From positions 1,736,001-1,800,000 of the forward strand of contig NC_063018.1 of NCBI RefSeq assembly GCF_020509005.1: a stretch of 64,000 nt of DNA. The letters run 5' to 3'. A program made the translations under genes and the position numbers. Below the pieces are notes generated by a model. The model was not told the origin of the DNA. It was given only the letters and a program-made list of their open reading frames with translations, and ran no database searches. Source of the DNA: Fulvia fulva (taxonomy: Eukaryota; Ascomycota; Dothideomycetes; Mycosphaerellales; Mycosphaerellaceae). Each line of letters begins with the position of its first letter. Position 1 is the stretch's first letter. Of the stretch, positions 9,206-21,600 are shown in pieces.

Positions 9206-12200
9206 GGGTGCGCTCCGGAGCACTCTCCTCTCCTCTTATATCTTTCGTATCTATTTTATCTCTTATTACCTTCGTAAACACCTTATTATCTATTAGACTA
9301 TACGTATCGCTCTCTTTCTTATAAGCCCGGAGGCCTCGTTCTACCGGTATTAGAGCTATCGCTACTTATACTAGTTAGCGCGCTATACGTATACCTATAG
9401 CATTCTTATTCGGTATCTAGTCTATAGGTAGTTAAAAACTAGGTAGCTTAGTCGCTCTCGGGTAGTTATAGTAAAAGTCGGCTACGGAGGCGGTAGTAGT
9501 CTCGATAACCTAGTCCGTAGCTTTATAGGATAGCTTATTATATCTAATATATTTCACTAAGTATTCCTAATATAGCTATTTGCCTCCTCCCGGCATTAGT
9601 CCTCGCGGCTATCTCTTCTTATAGTCTAGAATTTGCTTAACTTCCTACTAATTAGGTTCGGCGGGATCGGCTTCGTATTATTCGTCGTCGACAATTCGGG
9701 TCGGTAGTAGTACGGGTTATGTCTATCCTATAACCGGCCGATAAACTAGTATAAGAAGGTATAGGTAGAAGCGATTATCAATATTTAAAGTAGGTATAAG
9801 CTCTACTTTATAAGTGTTACCCGGTAGTACCTCCGTAATTACGTACGGTCTAGACTACTTTACGTCTATCTTACGAGAAGGTCTCTCTATCGTCTAGTTC
9901 TTAGTACTTACCTATACTTCGTCGCCTTCGGCGTACCGTAGTATAGGTATACGCGTCTAGTTTACGTACTTAGCTTAGACTACTTATACTAAGGCTATCT
10001 ACTATCGTAAGTGTTAGTATATCTCTTATATCTTAGTAGTAAACCTGTCCGCGGACTCGGCGTCTAGTCGCTATTTATATAGTATTAGTAGTATAGGTAA
10101 CTCTAAGTCGAACTTAGAGAACCTTAGATTACGCCTAGTATTAGTATAGAACGGCGAGACGCCTATTATTACGGAAACTATATTGTTTACTATAAACTTA
10201 GCTAATAGAGTCTAATCTAGCTAGTCGTCCTAGGTATAGTTAATAAAGATACGTAGGTATTACTCTATTACTTTGTTTATGTTCTCCGACTATCTATCTA
10301 TTTCTAGGTAGAACGACAAAGATAGCTTTCGATTAATACTAAGTAGCGCGTATATCCTACGCTAGAATACGAAAACCTATTACGTACTATAATCCGAGAC
10401 AATAGACTTCGGGAGCCTATGTCTACTAAACACGTACTTAAGGAATACTAGTACGTAATACTCTACTATTATCGAGGTAATAGGAGTAATATGTCGCTCC
10501 TTAGTTAGGCGGTATATAACGGTTATAATATTCTCGTATGTTTGCCCGTCGACTACGCTTATTCCCTTCGGTAGTTTAACTACGAAGTTAATAGAGATAT
10601 CCTCCTAAGCGCTAAATAGTACTAGTAGCGGTCTTAATAGCCCTAGGTACTAGATATTAATGTTCTTATTCGTACGGTAAGCGCGGTAGGCACGTATATA
10701 GCTCTTAATAAATCGTGCGATACCTAGCTAGGTATAGTTACGAGCTACTAATTTATACGTCTTCTCGTCCCCTAAGTAACTAGCTACTATATAGTCGTAG
10801 AAAGCCTATACGATACGAGTACGTACTAGGATTATACCTTTATCTAGATTGTCTTCTAACTCCGGAGGAACGAATAGGCTATAACTACTAGTTATATACA
10901 TTCTTAATATATATTATACCTCCGACTAGGACTATATAACGGTTATCGATACGGTACTTCCTTAGTAAGGTATATAGATCATCTCGTTCTAGCTATTAAA
11001 CGGCTTCCTTAGCCTCTAGTTACGTATAGAGTCCTCGAATAGCGGTCGTAAGAGGGGTTATAACGTTATTAGTATATACCGATAATACTCTAGTAGACGA
11101 TAGGTATAGGATGCGATCTAGGCCTAGTAATACCTAATGCTACTATTAGTTTCGTAGATTATCTAGGTCTCTAGGCTTTGGCAAGTCCTATAAACGTCGG
11201 GTTAAGCTGTCTAGCTTAGTACCTTAAACTCCTAGCCTATAGACGATCTTAAAGAAGAACTACAAGAGGAACTCGGCCTAGCGAGCTTGTCTACGGTTCA
11301 ATTACTTCGTACTTATAAACTATTCGAGGTTCTTATAATCGGAGTATATAAGCGTCGGCTTGTCCTTAGATTCCGGGTCTAGTAGATTCTTATAATCGTC
11401 GGTACCGTATTCGTTAATAGTTAGCTCCGGTCGCTATTCCTCGAAAGCTTATATAATAGCTAGGAGCTCCTTATTATAGATGTCGTAGTTATATTACTAG
11501 AGATCTATCTTCTTAGATATATAAGCAATAGGATATAATATTTCTTACTCGTTACGTTATAAGAGTACTACTACTATTACGTAATCTAAGGCATCCGTTT
11601 CTAGAATAGTCTCTCGCCCTAGGTAGAAGTGTTTTAAGGTAGGCGTATCGATAAATGCTTACTTTAATACCTCGAACGCCTATTAATATACTAGAGACTA
11701 GTGCTATAGCATATTCTTCCTCGTAAGCTTCGTTATAGGCAAGTAGATCTTGCTAAAACCCTTAATAAACCTACGGTAGAAGTTAGTAAACACTATAAAC
11801 GACAAGATATTGGTGACATTTACGGGTATAGGCCAATTCTTAACGTATTTAATCTTAGCTAGGTCTATCTTGATGCCCTCATTTATAATAATAACACCTA
11901 GATCAGTAGTCTCGTGTCTAAAGAACTCGCATTTATTAATATCTAACTAGAGTCCGGCGGTATCTAGCTTTCGTAGAACCTTAAGGATATATAAGACATA
12001 CTCTTCTCTTGTCTTACTAAAGACAAGTACGTTATTAAGGTAATATAACACGAAGTCATCTAGAAACTCCCTTAGTATGTCGTTTATAACTAACTGAAAC
12101 GTTCCTAGTGTATTATATAGTCCAAAAGGCATAACTACGTACTTAAACTACCTATATCTAGTAGTAAAGGCCGTTTTCTACTCGTCTCCTACTATAATAC

Positions 12201-13997
12201 GGATACGATTAAACGTAGCGATAACATCTAGCTTAGTAAACTATTACGCGCTAGCAATACGATCTAAGGTCTCTTAAAATAGTGGAATCGTGTCACGGGC
12301 AGCCCGCGACCCCTCACTATAGCTGCGTCGGCCCGGCTGAACCGCGGACCTTCTGCATCGGGTTAGCGCGGCTTGGCTTTACTTTATAACTTCGCCGCGC
12401 CTCGCGCTCCTCTTTCGTAGCTTCGTAGAACAACAACTATCTCATTCGGACCCTATGGTACGCGCGCCCTTACAAATCGGGTAGCGACTCTTTGTCGTAA
12501 GCGCGTTTAGAGCTCTATAGTCTACGTATACTCGTAGCCCTTTACCCGGCTTTTTAACTATAAGAATAGGTACTACTACTAGTAATACGCTTCTCTAAAT
12601 AAAGCCTTTCTCAAGTTGGTCGTTGATCTACTTCTTAATCACCTCGTTCTCTCGTATAGAGAAAGAGTATAGTCTTCGAAATAGCGGTGTCTAACTATTC
12701 TTTAGCTTAATCTTATAGTCTACGCTAGGCCGTCGCGGTAGGACCTTATCTACTTCCTTACGGCTAAATAGCCTAGCTATTTCCCTAAACGCTACTAGTA
12801 ACAAAGGGATAGGGTCCTAGTCTTTGTCCTTACCGTTTATAAAACGTTAATAGTTGTTAGCTAATATAGTAGAGGCGTTAAGTTGCCGCTAGGTATAGTT
12901 ACCCTAGGGCTTCTCCTATCGATCTATATTTTCTTTAGTATTAGTATCTACTTATATCGCCGCGCTACCTCCTAGTACTAGCTTCGCTCTTATACCGAAA
13001 GCCTTTAGTATATACGCGGATAGCGGGTCTCGCACGACTTGCTTATTAAGATCTTCCTTCGGATTAAACATTTTTATTATATATACTTTATAGCTCTTCC
13101 TCCGGCTTATACGCCGAAGTGCTTCTATATTAATAGGCTTAATGTTAATCTCCGGCTTAGTCTCGACCTTCGGTTCTTTCTTCGTTTGACGCGCTAGGCG
13201 CTTAAGTATTTCAACCCTATCGGCGGGTAGTAGCTAGCGGACGTAGTAAGACGGTTCCGGTTTATCGTAGATATCGACGGTATATAGTATTACTACCTTC
13301 GTCGTATACGTCTCCTATACTACTATAGGTTCGTCTTTATCCTCTACGTAGGGTTTAGCGTAATTAGATAGAGCTTAAGGTCGCGAACTCTCTAGTACTA
13401 GTATCTCGGTCTAAAGAACGCCTATTAGTATAATATCCTTATCGTTAATAGACTATACGTATACTAGTTTAGTTCCGAGTATATAGTTCTGTCGACAATA
13501 TAGTAAGAATAGGGTTAGAGTTCCTAACGTATAGTAGAACGTAGGTTAATAGTCGTCGTACTAGGGACGGCCGAGGACTATATTATATTCTAGTAATACG
13601 TAGTAGCTAGACCTAGTCTCTACGTAGTTGCCGATCTAAATCTGTGCCGTTGTTCTATAAATAATAAGGTTACTAGTAGGTCGGCTATCTACTAATATTA
13701 GCCCTAACGGATTAGGTAGCTATATTATATTAAGGTTGTACTTATACGTAAAGTCGATATTAAAGTACGTAGAGTTAGCACTATTATTATAAAGGGTTTG
13801 AGTAGGGATCTTTCTATTTACTATATATAGTATAACTAGATAAGAAGCTATTACCGCATTATGTTTATCTATAGAGTAGTTTATAGCTAGTAGGGAGTAT
13901 ACCGATATACTTAAAACCTTACCTCTCTTAGGAGGCCTATATTTATATTTATACTTTTTCTCGTTTTCTCGTAACTCTAACTCGTACGGTCTACTAC
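9206..13997 (-). pseudogene. RIPed pol of outer Gypsy (protease, RT, RNase H, integrase)
   Basis: On the minus strand the order is protease-like sequence (about 13450-12900), RT (about 12650-11850), RNase H (about 11650-11300) and a degraded integrase region (about 10850-9600). The clearest block is 12132-11947, open for 61 codons, with MPFGLYNTLGTFQ followed by YYLNNVLVF, the RT motifs containing the catalytic YxDD-like site (YLNN here, Asp lost). Upstream are [11 protein letters not shown] and FTKLDVIATFNRI blocks. Most stops are TAG/TAA at former Gln/Trp codons. RT is split between an [15 protein letters not shown] block and PLF-ETLDR by the solo LTR at 12291-12474. Non-functional. Confidence 0.8.
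12291..12474. mobile_element. Un-RIPed solo LTR with 5-bp target-site duplication
   Basis: A 184-bp insert starts TGTCACGGGC and ends GCCCTTACA, and is flanked on both sides by AATCG (12286-12290 and 12475-12479). Removing it and one AATCG rejoins the Gypsy RT frame (RYPI to PLF). Its CA and TG dinucleotides are intact although the host element is thoroughly RIPed. TG..CA ends, near-inverted termini and a 5-bp duplication fit a solo LTR; no internal region is present. A weakly similar stretch (CGCGCT..CTCTTTCGTAGC) lies near 54,810-54,850 in RIPed DNA. Confidence 0.82.
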
Positions 13998-14309
13998 TAT
14001 TAACGAGCTAAGGGCCCCCTTTAGACCCTGAAATTTGCGCGTCGAATCTCGTTAACCTTTAACGGTTAATTACGTAGTAGGGGTATATAGGGGTACTACT
14101 AAGATATATATAGTTAGGAGGCGACCTTAGTAGGAAGCTAGGATTTACGAAGAATCTCTCTATAAGGCAAATTACGGGAATCTAAAAATTTCAGATTTAT
14201 TATCTTTTAGGATTACTATATATATTTTACGGCCCGCGGACTAGTAAGTATATATACCTACGCGTAAGCTATCCTAAGGTTACTAGGCGCGCCCTTACTT
14301 ACTAGAGTA
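13998..14309 (+). repeat. 5' LTR of nested Gypsy, first part
   Basis: About 312 bp matching 26017-26328. The LTR resumes at 18676-18689 after LINE-B. Shared landmarks include GCGCGTCGAATCTC, GGGGTATATAGGGGTACTAC and GGCCCGCGGACTAGTAA. Confidence 0.88.
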
Positions 14310-15109
14310 CTAAAGTCGCGAAGTCGGCACGAGTCTCCCACCAACAGTATACCGTCATCGCCCACGGGGTCCCTAGGACATTCAAGGTCGAAGACCTTCC
14401 CCACCTCCAAGTACAGAACCAGAACACCTCCCCAGGAGTACGACTAACGAAGGCGGCATGGCTGCACAAGACAGTAGACCGAGAAAAGACGCATTCATCG
14501 CTTATTATTTGGGTAGAGACAGCGGAACAAGCTAACCAGATATTAGACAATAGGCTATTCTGGAACTACGAGAGAATGGACACGGAGATCTATCAGAGCA
14601 GCCACAGGGTACTACAATGCTTCCAATGCCAACAGTACGGTCACATAGCCTCAAAATGCGGGGAGAAGACCCTAAGGTGTCCTCACTGCGCAGGCCCACA
14701 CTAGGGAAGGGAATGCCCAAAAAAGGAGAGCAGGTGCGCATGCTGCGGCAGAAGGCACCCAGCGTATTCAAGCCAATGCCCGGCTAGAATAGCAGCACAA
14801 GAACGAGCGAGACAAGCAAGGATCTCTACACCAGCTAGGTACCCCCAACGACAACAGGAGGGACCTACCGTGTACAAGGGCTTCGAGCCGAGCAAAAGGA
14901 AGAGGGCAGAAGAGACGAACAAGGGAACCCAACCGCAAACGCATCCACCTCCCGGTCGGCCTCGACACCTTAACCGGGCAGCCAACGAACTAGGCCAAAT
15001 GCGAATCTTTGGGGCGCCCTAGCGGCCCTAGGGCCAGCCGGACAGCGAGATACAGGCTCAGGAGACACAGCAGGTCAGCACGGAAATGGACCTCACGGAT
15101 AACGAATGA
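14310..15109 (+). pseudogene. LINE-B ORF1 remnant
   Basis: The 5' end is missing. The remaining frame corresponds to the C-terminal half of LINE-A ORF1: a VSHQQYTVIAHG-type block followed by zinc knuckles near 14617-14660, 14685-14720 and 14735-14775. At least one internal TAG (14702) interrupts it. It ends with TGA at 15107-15109, which overlaps the ORF2 ATG (15106-15108) as ATGA. Confidence 0.8.
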
Positions 15110-18100
15110 TACTATACGACGACATCACTATCGTACAGTACAACGTAAACAAAAGTAGGGACAAGGTCCAGCGCCACTTTCTACAAGAGCTAGACCCGCT
15201 ACGGCACCACGTTATTGCGGTACAGGAACTATAGATCAACCCCTACGTAGGACTCCCAGCCACTTGTAATGACCGGAGATACCACACCGTAATCGCGGGC
15301 CAACGAGGCGTCATCCCGAGGACATGTATATACGTAAGCAAGACTATAGACCTTGAGTCGTGGAAGGTTATACTACCGCAGCAGGGCAACCTAGGAGACA
15401 TAACATCAATCCAGATCGACACGACACAAGGCCCGATCCAGATCCATAACGTTTACAACCCGCCACCGCGGGGTCGGACGAGTAGGGAACTAGGAACCCT
15501 CGCCTACCTAGAGCGGACCCTAAGCCAAGACACGAAGCAAGTACTCCTCGGCGACTTCAACCTCCACCACCCACAGTGGGGACTCGAATTCACTCCCCCG
15601 CACGCATTTCTAGGGGGGAAGCTACTGGACATAACCGCACGCTACGGAATGGCCTTAGTAACACCAAAGGGAACAGAGACGTAGAAGGCCCGTACTAGTG
15701 CAAGCACGATCGACCTATGCTTTCTATCACGAGAACTTGAAGAGAGACTAGTCCAATGCCGACCGAACTACGCGCTAGAAGCCTCCTCAGACCATATCCC
15801 TATCCAAACGACGCTAGGGGTGAAGGCGATAGAGGAGCTAGCAAACGAACTACGCCGTAACTGGAAGAAGGCACGCTAGGACGACATAAGAGGCTTCCTA
15901 ATAGCGAACCTACCACAGCATAGAGAACTCGAGACGACAGCTCAGCTAGATCAAGCAGCGGAACAGATTACCTCGGTCATATGGCAAGCAGCGGAACAAT
16001 ACACGCCGTTACTCCGGCCCTCAACGTAGTAGAAGGCCTTCTGGACCCCTGAATGCTCTACGAAGGTAAGGGAGGCTAGAAGGGCAAGGCGATAGTGGAC
16101 GAAGGAGCACACCCAAGAGACGTAGGAGCAATACTGCCACGCGACACAAGAGAAGAAGGCACAGATAAGACGCGATAAGCTGTAGGACTAGAGAGCGACG
16201 ATCGGGCTCGTTACAGAAAACCCGGAACAGATGTGGAGACTTGCTAAATGGGCACGACTACCTGAAGAGCAACAAGCCCCTCACTTCCCCCTAATCGTAG
16301 ACCGCGAAGGGATTGCCTAGGCTACGCCCCGGGGCAAGGCAAAAGCGTTAGCCGACCATTTCTTTTCGACGCAAGTAGAGGCAGACCTTACGGACATCGA
16401 CCCGAGCACATACCCGGAACCCCTGGACATGGATTGGGCGGTTAGCTCTAACACAGTAACAGGAGTCATAAGTAAGCTAAAGGGACGAAAAGCCCCAGGC
16501 CTAGACAGGATACCAAACGTACTGCTAAAAGAGTATAGAGAAGAGATCGCGCCGAGCCTTACAAACCTATTTACCGCGTGCCTACGGCTAGGGTATCACC
16601 CGAAGCCGTACAGAGAGTCTATGACAGTAGTGCTACGCAAGCCATAGAAGGAAGACTATACTCAGCCCAAGTCGTACAGACCAATAGCACTTCTAAATAC
16701 GATAGGGAAGGTCCTAGAAAAGATAGTAGCCCAGAGACTTACGCAGCTTACCGAGGACAACCACGTACTCCTAGCAACACAGATGGGGGGAAGAAGCCAG
16801 CGATCGACACTAATAGCAATGGAGCTAATTACGGAGCAAATCCAGACCCTCTGGCACTACGGCAGGAACCGAGCGGCGTCCTTACTATCCCTCGACATCG
16901 TAGGGGCCTTCGACAACGTCTCACACCAAAGGCTAATACATATCCTATAGCAGAAAGGCATCCCCTAGTAGGCAACGTCGTTCGTCTTCTCCTTTCTCTA
17001 GGAACGGACGACATACCTAGTCCTAGGAAGGTACACGTCCGACCCGGTGAAGGCAGAGACTGGAATACCTTAGGGATCTACTCTCTCCCCTATCCTGTTT
17101 CTGATATTTATGTCGGATCTAATCCCCCTACTCACCTCTCCGCAAACCTCAGCATCGGGGTTCGTAGACGATACAAACATCCTAGCCTGGTCAGACTCGA
17201 CAGAAGAGAACTGTCGCCTCCTTGAAGATAGGCACAAGAAATGCGAGGAGTGGGCAAAGAAGCATAGTGCCCGGTTCGCCCCTGAAAAGTACCAACTTAT
17301 ACACTTCAGTAAAGCGAGAACACACTATAATATGAAGGCGGCGGTAAGAATCCAAGGCTACGAGACCAAGCCATCAGCGGAGCTACGAGTACTAGGGATC
17401 TGGCTCGACCCGAAGCTAAGCTAGAATGTACAGATTAAGAAAGCCCAGAGTCGAGCGCAAGTCAATGAAGCCTCGATAAAGAGGCTTACGGCATCTACAT
17501 AGGGAGCAACATTCGACAAGGCAAGAGACATGTATAAGGCGATCGTCAGACCAGCTATGTTGTACGGGGCACAGATTTGGGGAACAGGAGGCGCAGGCAA
17601 GCCGATCCCGAAACGGATAGAGCAACCCCTAAACAGGACACAGGCAGGCAACCTACGTAGGGTACTAGGCGCATACAAGACAACGTTAACAAGCACGGTA
17701 GAAATGGAGACAGGAATACCACCAATCGGCCAGTACATCCGGGGAATGAGAATTCAATACGCGGCAAAGACGACAGGTTACCTAGCACAAACCACGATCT
17801 AGGAGGCAAAGAATAAGATAGAAAGCCGCTACCGGAGAGGGGCAGGATATAGGACAAGCCAAAAAGAGGATGACCTTACGACCTTTACGGCCGTACAGAC
17901 AAGCACCGAATGGCTAGCACGAAAGGAGGAGGAGTGTAGGACTCGCCAGGCCGGCGGGAGCAAGGCTAAGACCCAAAACCTAGCGGAACAGATAGCGAGC
18001 TGCCTATGGGAGTAGGACTGGAAAAGGAAGCCCCCTAAGACAACAGGCCCGATAGCGCTCCGAGCCTTCCAGAGACACAATTACCAGCTATATAGGGACC

Positions 18101-18459
18101 TGACAAGGGCCGAAGCAAGCATAGCGATCCAAATCAGGTCCGAACACATTGGATTAAGGGCCTACCTGTTCAGAAGACGCGCACTAGACATCTATAGCCC
18201 AGCCTGCCAGTGTGGCTACCCATCGCAAAACCCAGAACATATGCTACTACGAAGCCCGCAGTGGGCGAGAGGCAGGGGAAATTGGAGGCACCAAGCGGGA
18301 AGGAGAGACTACAAGTCAATTATTAGGGACAAAGGCAACATTCGCCGAATCTCTCGGTGGATACTACAGCAGGGATACCTCTAGCAGTTTAGCCTCACGA
18401 GCGAGACGGAGGAGTGGATAGACAAGAGGCGGAAGCGAGGGGGGTTGCAGATAGGGTAG
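15106..18459 (+). pseudogene. LINE-B ORF2 remnant, RIP-interrupted endonuclease-RT
   Basis: The frame follows LINE-A and LINE-C ORF2 throughout: YNVNKS start, GDFNLHHPQWG (about 15550), APGLD-type RT entry (about 16490), LDI-x-GAFDNVSH (about 16890), SGFVDDTNILAWS (about 17150-17190, catalytic FVDD kept) and CQCGYPSQNPEH near 18208. Many in-frame TAG codons replace TGG or CAG, and there is at least one frame disturbance between 16640 and 17110. Non-functional in its present form. Confidence 0.82.
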
Positions 18460-18643
18460 TCATCAGGGCAGGCCCATGACACTAGCGTACCCCTAACAAG
18501 GGAAATTTAAGACGATAACGAGGAGGAAAAGACAGGCGGGAAGGAGGAGGGGTTTTCACCAACACGGTTTCCCCTCTATATATACAAAAACAAGATAGCA
18601 TAGCTGCATAGGCCAAAGGGCACTACAACAGCTTAATGAAATA

Positions 18644-18663
18644 TCTATCTATCTATCTATCTA
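18644..18663 (+). repeat. (TCTA)5 3' tail of LINE-B
   Basis: Five TCTA units directly before the downstream copy of the target-site duplication. Confidence 0.9.
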
Positions 18664-18675
18664 CTTACTAGAGTA

Positions 18676-18689
18676 GTTAGTCGTCTATA
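18676..18689 (+). repeat. 5' LTR of nested Gypsy, last part
   Basis: GTTAGTCGTCTATA completes the LTR after LINE-B and matches the end of the 3' LTR. It is followed by the internal region (TTTTAGTAGTTAATAAGG then a G7 run). Confidence 0.75.
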
Positions 18690-21600
18690 TTTTAGTAGTT
18701 AATAAGGGGGGGTTTAAGTATATACCTAGTAGTATTATTAGTACATTTTAGTAAAATTACGGTTAAGGTGGACTCGAAGTCGAAATCTTAAGGTATTAAG
18801 GCACCTAAGGTCAAGGTTCTTAGTATTAAGCAAAGTAAGTATAACGTTACGAGCAAGGTTACGGTTACGAACAAGGTTATAAGTTTTAGTTATATCTTTA
18901 TCGAGGTTCGAGTCGTTTACTAGTATTAGAGCTAGCTTAAAGTTACCGGAGAGTCTAACGAAGGAACATAGGCCTTATAGGGAGGCTATAATCCTAGAAG
19001 GGATAGAAGACTTAGATAGCGACTAAAATAATAACCCGGAGGCTTTAAGCTCTAATAAGGGTAAGGAAAGAGCACGACAAAATGACTAAGAAGAGAATGA
19101 CTTAAATAAGGGCACTATAACGTTAGGAATGCCCTATAGTCCGGATGTAATAGTAGCCTTGTTTAGCCGTCTTACTATTACTATAGAAACTGTAGGACCT
19201 CGCTTCCCTCCTCTAAAGAGTCCGGAAAACCCCCTCTTTAATAGTAGGAACGCTACTAAGTTCTAGGAGAAGTTTAATAATCTTATAGACTAGTATCTAC
19301 TAAGGCTCTTAATTAAGAAAGACAACTTCTAGGGTCGTTTCGAGCATAACTACGAGACCACTATCCGACGTTTAGTAATAAGGTTAGAGAGATAGTAAGT
19401 AAGGCGGAGTACCTTTAGGAGGTCCTTCTTAGCTAAATTTTCGAGATTCGATACCTATTCGATATTAGGAAGTCGAGAATATCTAGAAGAGATAGTCCGG
19501 GCCGAGAAAGGGAAAAGCCCTAAGGAATAGGATATAAAGGAGTTAATCCGTCTCTTTATAGCCTCTAGTGACCTAATTGATCCCGAAGACCTCGATAATA
19601 GCTCCCGTAGCCGTCTTCTACTTTAGGGGCTCCTAGAGTTAGTTACTAAGGCAGTTTATAAGAAATGTAGGCTCTATCTAAAGTAGCCTAAGAAGTTTCG
19701 GCGCTTTTAAAAGATACTAGACGAGGCGACAAGTATCGCTAATAGTAAAGAAGGATAGAAGGCCGTATATACGGACTTTCTACTTACTTTACCGTAACTT
19801 TATCGGTCAGTTAGAAAGTAGATACCGCGCTTGATCCCTAAGATTAATATACTTAATAAACTAGCTATTTCCGCTACTATCGACAATGACCTTATTTAGA
19901 AAATAGTAGAAATGAGTATTCGGGCTTACTTACGAGGTCGTACGGCAGAGGTTAGATCCTTTAACCCTAGTGAAAATTAAAGGTCTATATAACTAGAGAA
20001 CCCCGATCGAGTGCCTAAACTATAGGTTTACTTAATATAGCGCCCGTACTTATAGAACCGCAAGTAGTCTAAAGCGCTTAATAGGTGCTATTATAACTAT
20101 ATTAGTACGGAATATTAGGCTAATAGGTGCCCCGTAATACTATTCCTTATCTTATAAGGGTATGTCTTTTTAGCGACGAATAACTAGTAGTACCTAGGAA
20201 AGAAGACCGATCTAAATCCCCCTAAGTTTAACTTCTAACGGGACTTTAGTAAACCTAAGCTCCTTTATATACTTCCGTAGCTTAAGGAACACTATAGCCC
20301 GATTCTATTTAATAAGGACATAAAAATCCCTACGCTTCGGAAACAATAGATAGGTCGAGATTATACTAGTGTCTTAAGCGTAAAGCTTCCTAACTACTCT
20401 AAACCTCTACCTAATAACCGACACCTTATAGAATACGGCCCTTAAGATACTAGATCTAGGTAGTAACCGACGGCCGCTAGTAGTTACTAGATCTAGTTTA
20501 AGGAAGAAGAAGAACCGGCTCTATAAGGGGGTAGGATCATAAACTACGACGAGGTTAAGGTTAAGGCCTACCTAATCTAGAGGCACAAATCTCGAGGCAA
20601 AGCTCTAGTAGGAATTATAAATAACCCGAATCTTCGAACTAGGTCTAGTATATAGGTATTAAGGGTACGAGCCGAGGCCGCTAAAGCTATACGATAAGAA
20701 CTCGAAGAGGAGATCCGGTAGGAAGACCTCGGTTAGTAGGAAGTAGAGATAATTAGAGACGCCGGTTCTAGGGCTAGTAGAAGCTAGTTAACGGTAGCGT
20801 TAGGGAATACTCTTAGAAGAAGGACGCCTAAGCCTCGAGCTAAGTCAAGGCCTACGCCCTCGGAATAGCCGGTAGGGCCCGTTAATACCCTATTCGTATA
20901 GCGTAAACGGCTATAGAATACGAAGACAATAAGGATTAATAACTACGTCCGATAGTACGGTGCTAGAGATAGGCCTATTACTAAGGAGGAGGGAGTGACC
21001 TATTAGATTGATCAAATCCTTTAGACTACGTTTCTAAACGTTAATACCCGGGACTAGTTTTAGTATAGTCGCTAGTTTAAGACTACCTTATTTAGGAGAG
21101 TAGTAAATACCTCTAATCTATAGTCTAAGCTTACTACCGTCCGTAAGTTAGCTAGCTAAGAAGGGACTAAAGTCCGTACGAGTTATATCGCTACCTATAA
21201 AGACAAGGAAGAAGAGGCTAATAAAGAAGTCTTTCGGGATAATTATTAAGCTCGCTTTATAGGTATGTTCTTAACGATGTTATATAGTAAGGATGCTATC
21301 CCTACCGCCGAGTTATACGAGAACATTAAAAAGATCGGTCTCTCTAGTATACTAGACGATTTTGCAATAGTACCTAGCCCTTAGGTAGTTACCGAGCTTA
21401 GGACTAGTAAAGGTTAGACTCGAGCCCTACTTAACGAGGGATCTGAAGTCAACATTATTAGTCCGAGGATAGTATATAAGTTTAGCTTATCTATTGTATC
21501 TAGCGCCTACTTGTCCTTTCGAGGAGCGGGTAGAAGAGCGAAGTTTAAGGGGGTAATTTTAAAGCTTAATACTTAGGTACTTAGTATATACTACTAGATC

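Larger units (their letters stand above)
14310..18662 (+). mobile_element. LINE-B: 5'-truncated Tad1-type LINE in the Gypsy LTR
   Basis: A 4.35-kb insert flanked by an exact 13-bp duplication, ACTTACTAGAGTA (14297-14309 and 18663-18675). It begins inside ORF1, at the segment matching LINE-A about 4340, so roughly the first 500 bases of ORF1 are missing, as is usual when reverse transcription stops early. It has a complete ORF2 region, a 3' UTR with the shared LINE blocks and a (TCTA)5 tail (18644-18663). Scattered TAG stops at former Gln/Trp codons show light RIP, less than in the surrounding Gypsy DNA. Confidence 0.9.
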
